Assembly (NCBI GenBank): GCA_002733465.1
Contig: NVVT01000006.1
Span: 136,673 to 144,010, forward strand
Length of the DNA: 7,338 bases
DNA from: Kangiella sp.
GTDB lineage: Bacteria > Pseudomonadota > Gammaproteobacteria > Enterobacterales > Kangiellaceae
Direction: 5' to 3'
Position 1 is the stretch's first letter; each line of letters begins with the position of its first letter. Shown here piece by piece: positions 1 through 6,658 of the stretch. A program made the translations under genes and the position numbers. The notes under the pieces are model-generated. The model was given only the letters and a program-made list of their open reading frames with translations, did no database searches and had not been told where the DNA came from.

Positions 1-749
1 TTTTTAGTAATATTAAAAAGCTAAAAAAATTAGAATCTTTAGTCAACGCAAAAACAAAAGAGCTTACAAGTTCAAATCAGAAGCTAGAAAAGGCCAATCA
101 AAAGCTATCCGTTTACTCTTATACTGATCCGCTTACTGGCGCATTTAATAGGCGATATTTAGTTAAACAAATGAGCAGTGATATTTCTCATTATATTCGT
201 AATAACAAAAAATATGATATCGATCAAAACTTGGTTTTTATATTAGCTGATTTAGATTTCTTCAAGAATGTGAATGATAAATATGGACATGCAACGGGTG
301 ATGAAATATTAGAAAAAGTGGTTTCTCGTTTGAACTCAAATATTCGTGATGGCGATTATTTGATACGATGGGGAGGCGAAGAATTTTTAATTGTACTAAG
401 ACCTGATCATGTTGCACGAATAGAAGAGATGTGTGATAGGTTACTTAAAGATATTAATGGCACCATTTTTCATGGCATACATCGAGAAGAAATTTCCATA
501 ACTTTATCTGTTGGTTATTGTTTTTATCCGCTTAGCGACAAATTAGTTAAAAGTTGGCGGTGGGAGAATGCGGTGGATATAGCAGATAAAGCGCTTTATG
601 AGTCAAAAAGTAGAGGGCGAAATCAATGGGTTGGCTATCAACTGTTACCTGACTTTATAGACACTATTAAACCAGATCTTACGAATGCCGCTAGCCATCA
701 ATTTAATATTGATATGGATAAATTTCAGCGCTTTGCCGGGAAAGGCTAA
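1..749 (+). CDS. GGDEF diguanylate cyclase, C-terminal part (5' end outside window)
   Basis: This is the catalytic end of a diguanylate cyclase, which condenses two GTP into the second messenger c-di-GMP. The frame is open from base 3, so 248 residues are visible and the true start is off the left edge; the ATG at 171 lies inside the GGDEF domain and is not a start. Visible residues 1-36 are a charged, heptad-like coiled coil (LESLVNAKTKEL) of the kind that links a sensor to GGDEF. The domain follows: TDPLTG (41-46), NRR (49-51), DLDFFK with the metal-binding Asp (83-88), the active-site GGEEF (124-128) and a late ADKALYESKSRGRNQ stretch. RDGD (115-118) sits exactly five residues before GGEEF, which matches the RxxD inhibitory site, so product inhibition is likely. 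The linker resembles cyclases with a periplasmic propeller sensor, but the sensor itself cannot be seen. It converges with the next gene, with 15 bases between stops. Confidence 0.95.
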   Translation, partial: FSNIKKLKKLESLVNAKTKELTSSNQKLEKANQKLSVYSYTDPLTGAFNRRYLVKQMSSDISHYIRNNKKYDIDQNLVFILADLDFFKNVNDKYGHATGDEILEKVVSRLNSNIRDGDYLIRWGGEEFLIVLRPDHVARIEEMCDRLLKDINGTIFHGIHREEISITLSVGYCFYPLSDKLVKSWRWENAVDIADKALYESKSRGRNQWVGYQLLPDFIDTIKPDLTNAASHQFNIDMDKFQRFAGKG

Positions 750-764
750 AGGTAATAAATAGAC

Positions 765-2063
765 TTAACTTTCCTTTAAATTAAAGATAAAGGGAATGCC
801 TGGCCAAATATCTATTTCCATATTGATATTCCAATCATTCATCAAATCATTGAAGTCACTTAAGTTTCTAAAGTCAGTATTAGAACCAAGATTTATTTTC
901 ACTTTGTGAGTTTCACCTGCCGGCAGAGAGAAACTGCTCAATTTTATTGTAGCAATATTTTTTTCTTTTTGAGTGATGTAAAGAATACTATTTTCCACTA
1001 CTATATCAAACTCGGTTGAGTTGTTGACTTGCATGTCAAATGACAAATTAGAAAATGCTTTACCTTGGGTTAACTGGCTAAATGAAGGCAACTCATATTG
1101 TATCGATGACCAATCAATATCATAGTCGGCTTTCAGTAACTGACTTTTATGGTGCAAGCTAATCACAATCCGTGAATGCAAAAACAAACTAGCAATCAAT
1201 ATTAGGCTAATGACAGTGTAAAACAGGGTCATACTTTTCTTATGTGGGGGTTGGGTATTATTAATCAATGGAAATGTTTTATTTGCAATGGTCGTTCCTA
1301 CAGGAATGGCAAATGTAAGGAGAAATAAGTTAGAAATGAAAATGAATCCGATTGTTTCTATAAAAGTATTTTCAGAATTAGCCAATAGGACTCTAGTTAA
1401 AAGAATTGCAGGCAAACTAAATAATGCTCCAAAAACAAAAGGTATAAGAGGGTGTTTAAATAGAGTCTTTAAAATTAATGCATATTTTGTTCTGTGTCTT
1501 TGTAACGTTGGCGAAATAAAATCTAACCCGAAAGTAAAAAACAAAAAGCAATAACTGAGTATAATTGATAGCCATGTCGACCAAGCATAAGGATAGTAAC
1601 CAATCCATAAAATTAATGACTGAATGCTAAAATAAAACAATAATAACTTAGATTCCTCAATAGCTTGTTGAAATAATGAAAACTCTTGATATTCGCCAGA
1701 ATGGAAGTTAGATTCCTTTTCAAAAACTTGTGATAGTTTTTCTTTTATTGGAAATAGAAAAATAGAAGCCAGAATGAACGACGTCGAGATGATTAAATTC
1801 CCTAGAACAACTTTTGCTTGGGATTCATATAAAAAATTAGCCAACATGTCTGAAATGCCGTGCCATGATTTTGGAAACAAATAATCTAAAATTGAATTTT
1901 TTATGAATACTTGATTCTCTGTTAGTTGCCAAACTAAAAAGCCAAAGACTAATAGACCAATAAAATAATAGATCCCAAGCCAGAGAGCGGTTTTAGCTCT
2001 AATATTTTTTAGTGATAAAAATGAGTCAAATGTTGCCAATTTTATTTGTTGAAATACAATCAT
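765..2063 (-). CDS. Polytopic membrane protein: CysZ/EI24-like membrane part plus LEA14/WHy-like C-terminal domain (tentative)
   Basis: I do not recognise this 432-residue protein with certainty. About seven hydrophobic segments are visible, near residues 26-46, 85-105, 139-155, 161-180, 206-226, 235-260 and 278-296. The stretch from 180 to 220 (a short DFISPTLQRHR loop, then a helix ending FGALFSL) recalls the CysZ/EI24 family, where E. coli CysZ has a similar FGALTSL before its last helices; this is remembered resemblance, not a search. Residues about 315-432 are soluble and beta-rich. SFDMQVNNSTEFDIVVENS followed by FSLPAGETHKVKINL fits the LEA14/WHy sandwich pattern (V.NP..., then lPAG.t...v.l). 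The start is well supported by AGAGG (2075-2071 on the minus strand) 7 bases before the ATG. It lies 48 bases downstream of the lipoprotein gene, so co-transcription is likely. No catalytic motif was seen. Confidence 0.75.
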   Translation of the reverse strand: MIVFQQIKLATFDSFLSLKNIRAKTALWLGIYYFIGLLVFGFLVWQLTENQVFIKNSILDYLFPKSWHGISDMLANFLYESQAKVVLGNLIISTSFILASIFLFPIKEKLSQVFEKESNFHSGEYQEFSLFQQAIEESKLLLFYFSIQSLILWIGYYPYAWSTWLSIILSYCFLFFTFGLDFISPTLQRHRTKYALILKTLFKHPLIPFVFGALFSLPAILLTRVLLANSENTFIETIGFIFISNLFLLTFAIPVGTTIANKTFPLINNTQPPHKKSMTLFYTVISLILIASLFLHSRIVISLHHKSQLLKADYDIDWSSIQYELPSFSQLTQGKAFSNLSFDMQVNNSTEFDIVVENSILYITQKEKNIATIKLSSFSLPAGETHKVKINLGSNTDFRNLSDFNDLMNDWNINMEIDIWPGIPFIFNLKES

Positions 2064-2111
2064 TGGTAAACCTCTAATTTTTTACTTTGATGCGGTTTGG
2101 TTAGTAGAAAA

Positions 2112-3707
2112 TCACTTATTATCATCGATTAAATTTTCAAATGTAGCTGTTTCCTTTGATAAACAAGCTTTTCGTTGTCGATCTATGTTCGAATTTATGG
2201 ATTCGAGTTCACTGATAAACTTTAGATTGACTTTTGTTTGTGGAACTCTTATTGATTTGTCAGAATATACCCCAGTAAACCCCGTCATTTCATAATCACT
2301 AATTTTTTTCAATGCTTTTTTTGTTAACAGAATGCCACTTTTCTCACATTTAAAATACCCCGATCGGCAACTGCATTTATTGTCTGAGCGAGATTTATAA
2401 CTGCCAATTCTACTTGCGGATTTTAAAAGTAAACTGTTTTTTGATATATCGCCGGTTATATTACTGCCAGGATCATAAGACGCATAAATGATAGCTGATA
2501 TGTTAACTTGATAGGGATTTGAAATGTACCACTTAATTGCCGCATAGGAACTTAAAATTAATACGACTTTTTTTGAGTTTTGTTCAATATTTACAATAAC
2601 AGTGGAATCTCTTGATGAACTCTCATACATGCCAACATAATTAATTTCATAGTCTCCTAATACATTATCAAGTAATCTGTTCTTAATATTGTTAAATGTT
2701 AGAGCTTCTACTGGTTTCGAAAGTGAGACTGAAAAATTTGTTGTGAACCAATTATTCATCAGTTCTACTTCGACTTTATGTTTTCCTCTTTTCAATTTCA
2801 AAAGAATCGTTTTTTTAGAGCCACCTTCATAAACAATATGTCCATCAATCATTACTCGAGATTTTGCTCTGCTTTGATTAATTGTAATGGCTCTTACTTC
2901 CGTTCGTTTGAGAGTTAATGTCCCTACCCAGTAAGCGCCAAAATCTTCTGATTTTATGTTATGAAATTTGTTATAATTATATTGAATACTTAGTTCTGAA
3001 ACAAATTCTTTAGAAATCACTTTGTTTGGATAATTGGTGTTAATGTAATGCGCAATGTAGCCAGATTTTGGTATGTCATCAAGTGGGTTTAATATTTTCC
3101 CCCAGGTTTTATTTGCTAATGGAAATTCTCCAAGCTCTTTTATATTTATTTTTAAAGAATTCTTGTTTTTGCGGTTATTAGATAGGGAAGCCTTACGTTC
3201 GTTTTTTCTTTCACTAGAGAATGTTGAGTAACGCCTCCTATTGTTAAATACTATTTCTGCTTCGGTGCAATCTAATAAATATCCGTAACCAAATAAATAT
3301 TTATTGTAAATACACATGGAAAGAGGTTTTTTGATTTCCTTTTTGTTGTAAATTTCAAGTTTCAAAAGACTGTCAGGGTAATTGGAGTTCTTATTAAAGT
3401 ATCGGTTAACGTTTAAAACGACTAGCTTAGAAAACTTTCCAGAATTATCTTGTTTTTCTTTTTCCAATTCAAATTGTGTAAGGTACTCTTTTTTTAAAAT
3501 GGCTCTTTCTTTAATTGCTAATGTTGCTGTCATAGTGTGCATATATTCTGCTTCTATACGTTCAAATTTTTTTTCGGCCATTTTTATATTATCGCTATTC
3601 CAGTTTTTAATGGCTTTATTTAATAGTAATCTAGCTTCTTGTTCGGCGTCTTCGCACCCAGTAGAGAATATGATTAAAATTATTAAAATGATTGATTTGA
3701 TGTACAT
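2112..3707 (-). CDS. Multidomain lipoprotein with pseudopilin-like and PA14-like segments, function unknown
   Basis: This is a 531-residue predicted lipoprotein. The N-terminus is a short hydrophobic signal (residues 4-14) ending in the lipobox FSTGC with acylated Cys18. Glu at +2 is not the Asp inner-membrane retention signal, so outer-membrane sorting is plausible. Residues 20-85 are helical and charged, perhaps one or two TPR-like hairpins. Residues 95-117 (LVVLNVNRYFNKNSNYPDSL) resemble the conserved start of the globular part of type II secretion pseudopilins. Residues 160-190 are basic and low in complexity. Residues about 212-335 (SGYIAHYINTNYP, EDFGAYWVGTL, RVMIDGHIVYEGG, KRGKHKVEVEL) read like a PA14-type sugar- or peptide-binding beta barrel. 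Residues 354-460 form a further compact domain (VVLILSSYAAIKW, YASYDPGSNITGD) with clustered Cys445, Cys447 and Cys454. AAGGA (3719-3715) 7 bases before the ATG supports the start. No family name can be assigned safely. Confidence 0.8.
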   Translation of the reverse strand: MYIKSIILIILIIFSTGCEDAEQEARLLLNKAIKNWNSDNIKMAEKKFERIEAEYMHTMTATLAIKERAILKKEYLTQFELEKEKQDNSGKFSKLVVLNVNRYFNKNSNYPDSLLKLEIYNKKEIKKPLSMCIYNKYLFGYGYLLDCTEAEIVFNNRRRYSTFSSERKNERKASLSNNRKNKNSLKINIKELGEFPLANKTWGKILNPLDDIPKSGYIAHYINTNYPNKVISKEFVSELSIQYNYNKFHNIKSEDFGAYWVGTLTLKRTEVRAITINQSRAKSRVMIDGHIVYEGGSKKTILLKLKRGKHKVEVELMNNWFTTNFSVSLSKPVEALTFNNIKNRLLDNVLGDYEINYVGMYESSSRDSTVIVNIEQNSKKVVLILSSYAAIKWYISNPYQVNISAIIYASYDPGSNITGDISKNSLLLKSASRIGSYKSRSDNKCSCRSGYFKCEKSGILLTKKALKKISDYEMTGFTGVYSDKSIRVPQTKVNLKFISELESINSNIDRQRKACLSKETATFENLIDDNK

Positions 3708-3786
3708 TTTTCAGTCCTTGAATACTTTGGTTCAGAATTGTTCGGCGTGGTAATTTTGAGCATGAAATATACGGAAGTTATGCTTT

Positions 3787-3804
3787 AATATCAATCAATA
3801 TCAA
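3787..3804. repeat. Two direct copies of AATATCAA at a 10-bp period
   Basis: AATATCAA occurs at 3787-3794 and again at 3797-3804, so the copies are one helical turn apart. They lie just downstream of the minus-strand -10 element at 3810-3815, across or beside the expected transcription start. A dimeric regulator binding two adjacent sites on one DNA face would give this arrangement. In AT-rich intergenic DNA it could also arise by chance. Confidence 0.4.
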
Positions 3805-3809
3805 ATAGT

Positions 3810-3818
3810 ATTATAACA
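3810..3818 (-). promoter_or_regulatory. Candidate extended -10 promoter for the lipoprotein/membrane protein pair
   Basis: Read on the minus strand, this is TGT followed by a perfect TATAAT (-10 at 3815-3810), which is an extended -10 element. No good -35 hexamer sits 16-18 bases upstream, as is common for extended -10 promoters. Transcription would start near 3803, leaving a leader of roughly 95 bases before the lipoprotein ATG at 3707. It would let the lipoprotein and membrane protein genes be expressed apart from the ATPase gene upstream. Confidence 0.55.
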
Positions 3819-3889
3819 AAGTGAAGTCTGTGCATGATTGACTTAATAGATAAAATGAAATAATTAATTCAAGTCGTAATGAAAAAACA

Positions 3890-5008
3890 TCATGATAAGA
3901 TTGAATTTCCTGAAATATTAAAACGACTTAGATTTGGGTTGGATTTGTTTTCTTCATCAATACCGATGCTAACCACTAACGATTCTAGAGCAGTTAAAAA
4001 TTCATGGTCTTTTTCACAAATGATTTCTAGTTCCGATATGAATTTTTGAACACGGTTGTTTTTCTCATCGCTATTTAAATGTTCAGAGTTTATTAGTTGA
4101 CCAATTTGGTCTAGCCAACTGTCAAAAACAACTTTGGGATTTTCCATTACCGAAATATCATTAAGGTCGGGCGTCTCTGTTGAGACAGAAGCATTAGGTT
4201 TTTCAATTACGATTTCATTTTGATGTTTAGGAGTAGCTTTTATTATTTCCATTAACCTTGCCGCCAACCTCTTAATACATCGGCTAGCCATGCAGTCAGG
4301 ACTATATTTAATTAAAACTCTCTGACTTAATAGAGCCGCCGAAACAAGCGTGTCTTCGCGAATATAGCCTAATGCGGATATTTCAATGCCGATATATTTT
4401 TTTACCGCACTAGCAAAACGGCGATATGTTTTTGTTGCGGTTTCAGCACTGGAGACTCGGTTAATAATGATCTCGAAAGAATTCGATACATTTTTCATTG
4501 TGCGAATTAAACCAAAGCTATCAGTCAATGAGGTAGGTTCAGTGTTGATGATAACCAACGTGTGGTCTGCGACAGAAATATAATTTTTCACATCGATATC
4601 AATTCCTGCTGCCGTATCAATCAATATGACATCGTAATGAGCTTTCATACTGTTTAGCATTTGTGAGATCTGAGATTCGTTTGGTGCTTTATGAGAGTGT
4701 GATTTGACACTTAAACCTGAAATTGACGGTAATAAATCGATCCCTAAATCTGTTTTAATCACAAAGGGCAGAGGGTTACTATATTGATAAATCTGTTGAT
4801 GAATTTCTTCAACAGAATATGAATTTTGAGATTGGTTAGCAGAAATACCTAAAACGATATTAATATTAGCGAGACCGTAGTCAGCATCAACAATACAAAC
4901 TTTTTTACCCATTTCCGCTAGGCTCACAGCTAAATTAGCGCAAATCTGAGTTTTACCGACGCCTCCTTTACCGCTTGCAATTGAAAATATAGTAGCATAT
5001 CTATCCAT
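3890..5008 (-). CDS. MinD/FlhG-like ParA-family ATPase with C-terminal extension
   Basis: This is a P-loop ATPase of the MinD/ParA/FlhG (FleN) group, which dimerises on ATP and positions or counts cell structures. Numbered from the GTG at 5023, it has the deviant Walker A SGKGGVGKT (17-25) with its signature Lys19, DADYGLANINIVLG (46-59) as in FlhG/FleN, Walker B VILIDTAAG (132-140), and TEPTSLTDSFGLI (161-173), close to the FleN EPTSITDAYALI motif. Residues 262-377 are an extension beyond the usual end. Part of it is low-complexity linker and part is helical (about 322-352), with no clear MinD-type membrane-targeting helix. Two starts are possible. I chose the ATG at 5008, which places the P-loop near the N-terminus as usual; the GTG at 5023 adds five residues. 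Neither has a convincing Shine-Dalgarno. No flagellar or division gene is nearby, so its cargo is unknown. It may act with the lipoprotein and membrane protein downstream. Confidence 0.9.
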   Translation of the reverse strand: MDRYATIFSIASGKGGVGKTQICANLAVSLAEMGKKVCIVDADYGLANINIVLGISANQSQNSYSVEEIHQQIYQYSNPLPFVIKTDLGIDLLPSISGLSVKSHSHKAPNESQISQMLNSMKAHYDVILIDTAAGIDIDVKNYISVADHTLVIINTEPTSLTDSFGLIRTMKNVSNSFEIIINRVSSAETATKTYRRFASAVKKYIGIEISALGYIREDTLVSAALLSQRVLIKYSPDCMASRCIKRLAARLMEIIKATPKHQNEIVIEKPNASVSTETPDLNDISVMENPKVVFDSWLDQIGQLINSEHLNSDEKNNRVQKFISELEIICEKDHEFLTALESLVVSIGIDEENKSNPNLSRFNISGNSILS

Positions 5009-5052
5009 CGACAAATTCAACACACACTTATATATTAGTTAATGAAAGCTTT

Positions 5053-5081
5053 ATATTAAAGTGTTAAACAGGCTGCATCAA
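5053..5081 (-). promoter_or_regulatory. Candidate sigma-70 promoter for the ParA-like ATPase gene
   Basis: On the minus strand TTGATG (5081-5076) is followed after exactly 17 bases by TAATAT (5058-5053). Each hexamer matches consensus at four of six positions. The expected start near 5046 would leave a leader of about 23 bases to the GTG at 5023 or 38 bases to the ATG at 5008. The element lies in the 222-base divergent region shared with the spondin-domain gene. Confidence 0.4.
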
Positions 5082-5245
5082 GGTAATATCGGCTATTTTT
5101 CTCATTCAATTGATATACAAAGATTTATTGTGATGTTTTCGTTATAAACTCGTTTTTAATTTGTGAAGTATCGTATCGCTAGACTCTCTATATTGACCCT
5201 GCAACAAATAACATAATCAATAACGATTATATAACGGAGAGTCAT

Positions 5246-5908
5246 ATGAAAAAATTGAATATAAAAACTTTAACTATTAGCGCTGTTCTATTAGCAACCA
5301 CGGCTTTATCATCTAGTGTATTTGCTGGCGGGTTAAAATATGAAGTGAGTATTACTAACCTAACCAAAAGCATCCAATTCACACCAATCATGGTAGCTGC
5401 GCATAAAAGTAAAGTGAGCTTATTTGAGTTAGGTCAGCCAGCATCAGCTGAACTTGGTCGAGTAGCGGAAGGTGGCGATACAAGTGGTGTTGCAGCAATG
5501 TTTGATGGATATCACGATCAAGTTCAATCAGTTGGCGGTTTATTAAATGGTGGAGAAACGGCTACATTAACGTTTGATAGCCTATCGCGTCATACAAAAT
5601 TTACGATAGCGTCTATGCTTTTACCAACTAATGATGCGTTTATAGCCGGTCAGTCTTTATCTCTCAAAAAGAGACAACGAACTCAAACTTTCTATTTAAG
5701 AACTTATGATGCGGGAACTGAAACTAATAGCGAAACTTGTGCAACTATTCCCGGCCCTGTTTGTGGAGGCGAACCTTTCTCTCCAAATGATGAAGGTGAA
5801 GGGTATGTTTATATACATTCTGGTATTCATGGGATCGGAGATTTAAGTGCAAGTACCTACACTTGGAACGATCCAGTGTTAAAGGTTACTATTACAAGAA
5901 TGCATTAA
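5246..5908 (+). CDS. Secreted spondin-domain protein
   Basis: This is a 220-residue exported protein made almost entirely of one spondin_N-type domain, a beta-sandwich first known from animal F-spondin and common as an uncharacterised secreted or surface protein in marine bacteria. The signal peptide is residues 1-27, with a basic start, a hydrophobic core and a VFA-GG cleavage site. Domain hallmarks are VSITNLT (35-40), FTPIMVAAH (45-53), FELGQPAS (60-67), VAEGGD (73-78), SMLLPTND.F (123-132) and GYVYIHSGIHGIGDL (186-200). Cys165 and Cys173 flank a Pro/Gly loop and probably form a disulphide in the periplasm or outside the cell. The start is secure: GGAGA (5236-5240) lies 5 bases before the ATG. 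The gene is divergent from the ATPase gene and apparently monocistronic. The role in bacteria is not established; adhesion or ligand binding is a guess from the fold. Confidence 0.92.
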   Translation: MKKLNIKTLTISAVLLATTALSSSVFAGGLKYEVSITNLTKSIQFTPIMVAAHKSKVSLFELGQPASAELGRVAEGGDTSGVAAMFDGYHDQVQSVGGLLNGGETATLTFDSLSRHTKFTIASMLLPTNDAFIAGQSLSLKKRQRTQTFYLRTYDAGTETNSETCATIPGPVCGGEPFSPNDEGEGYVYIHSGIHGIGDLSASTYTWNDPVLKVTITRMH

Positions 5909-5962
5909 TTTTTAACTGTTGAGCGTTGAGAGGATTTTCCAGTAGTTAACCGGTTTTGGAGA

Positions 5963-5990
5963 TTGGTAGTCTTGCCATTTATGGTATGAT
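5963..5990 (+). promoter_or_regulatory. Promoter of the SRPBCC-family gene
   Basis: TTGGTA (5963-5968) and TATGAT (5985-5990) are 16 bases apart, and the -10 is preceded by TGG (5982-5984), giving an extended -10. The expected transcription start is near 5997, about 30 bases before the ATG at 6027. A start there also argues against translation from the TTG at 5991, which would fall upstream of the transcript. Confidence 0.65.
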
Positions 5991-6014
5991 TTGTTAATTC
6001 ACCAATCTTTAATC

Positions 6015-6018
6015 GGAA
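6015..6018 (+). promoter_or_regulatory. Ribosome binding site fixing the SRPBCC start at 6027
   Basis: GGAA lies 8 bases before the ATG at 6027. It supports that start over the in-frame TTG at 5991, which would add 12 polar residues ahead of the membrane helix. Confidence 0.6.
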
Positions 6019-6026
6019 CAATTAAC

Positions 6027-6578
6027 ATGAAAACCTTTCTCAAGGTCTTTGGCAGTTTTACACTTCTTTTTGTTGTTGTTGGGCTTAGCTTATCCAATAA
6101 CATCAATATCAGGCGCTCTATTACAATAGATGCGCCTTTTTCCGTTATACACTCGCAAGTAAACAATCTTAACCAATGGACAGAATGGTCGCCTTGGTTG
6201 ACTATGGATCCCACAATTAAAACTACCATGGGTGACATCCAATCAGGTGTCGGCGCACATCAATCTTGGGTAGGTCAAAGTGGTGCAGGGAAATTAACCT
6301 TTACCGAATCCTCTGAAAATTCAGGCGTAGTCTATGATATGAGTTTTGAAGGTGATTCAACCATGTACCAAGCTGGATTCGATTATCAGCAAAGTGGAAA
6401 TAAAACGCTAGTCACTTGGTATATGACCGGCGAAATGCAACCAATCATTATTGGCAATTATTTTGCGCAAATCATGGATGCTTTGATGGGTGACAGTTTT
6501 ACCACCGGATTAGAAAAATTAAAAGACGTATCAGAAAAAATGTCGGTGAAAGATAGTTCAATGCCCGTTGCTGAATAA
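6027..6578 (+). CDS. Membrane-anchored SRPBCC (polyketide cyclase/START-like) family protein
   Basis: This 183-residue protein has one hydrophobic N-terminal segment (about 4-22), which should anchor it in the inner membrane or act as an uncleaved signal. An SRPBCC domain, a helix-grip fold with a deep hydrophobic ligand cavity, follows. The family pattern is clear: INIRRSITIDAPFSVIHSQV (26-45), the NQWTEWSPW turn with MDP (49-62), a strand-rich middle (SGVVYDMSFEG), VTWYMTGEM (129-137), and a long C-terminal helix (145-172) that packs against the sheet. SRPBCC proteins bind lipids or other hydrophobic molecules, and the ligand cannot be read from sequence. It has its own promoter and is followed after 80 bases by the permease gene in the same direction, so read-through is possible. 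A functional link to the permease is not evident. Confidence 0.88.
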   Translation: MKTFLKVFGSFTLLFVVVGLSLSNNINIRRSITIDAPFSVIHSQVNNLNQWTEWSPWLTMDPTIKTTMGDIQSGVGAHQSWVGQSGAGKLTFTESSENSGVVYDMSFEGDSTMYQAGFDYQQSGNKTLVTWYMTGEMQPIIIGNYFAQIMDALMGDSFTTGLEKLKDVSEKMSVKDSSMPVAE

Positions 6579-6623
6579 AGTAATGAAGCGAGTTGATAAA
6601 CAACTAGCTGAAATAAATTAAAC

Positions 6624-6635
6624 CTTGAATTCAAG
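6624..6635. repeat. 12-bp perfect palindrome upstream of the permease gene
   Basis: CTTGAATTCAAG is a perfect inverted repeat without a spacer, 23 bases before the permease ATG and just ahead of its ribosome binding site. It could be an operator for a dimeric regulator of the permease. A short loopless palindrome in AT-rich DNA may also be chance, and it is not a terminator because no T-run follows. Confidence 0.3.
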
Positions 6636-6658
6636 AACAGTATAAGGATAAAAATAAA

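Noticed and set aside
773..793. Possible bidirectional terminator between the converging cyclase and membrane protein genes (CCTTTA...TAAAGG)
   Set aside because: The stem is six mostly A-T pairs inside the last codons of the minus-strand gene, and neither strand has a T-run directly after it.
1288..1554. 88-codon open frame on the plus strand
   Set aside because: It lies fully opposite the membrane protein gene, has no ribosome binding site and encodes no recognisable domain.
3382..3753. 123-codon open frame on the plus strand
   Set aside because: It is antisense to the 5' end of the lipoprotein gene, and its hydrophobic stretches are the mirror of AT-rich codons; no start signal was seen.
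4386..4583. 65-codon open frame on the plus strand
   Set aside because: It lies inside the clearly conserved ATPase gene on the opposite strand.
5129..5148. CRP-like site starting TGTGA in the divergent intergenic region
   Set aside because: The second half does not match TCACA, so only a half-site is present.
5193..5221. TTGACC as a -35 for the spondin-domain gene
   Set aside because: No acceptable -10 lies 16-18 bases downstream; the best hexamer (CATAAT, 5212-5217) is only 13 bases away.
5912..5949. Possible terminator after the spondin-domain gene (TTAACT...AGTTAA)
   Set aside because: The loop is long, the stem short and AT-only, and no T-tract follows.
5999..6238. 79-codon open frame on the minus strand
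   Set aside because: It is opposite the SRPBCC gene, whose family pattern is clear.
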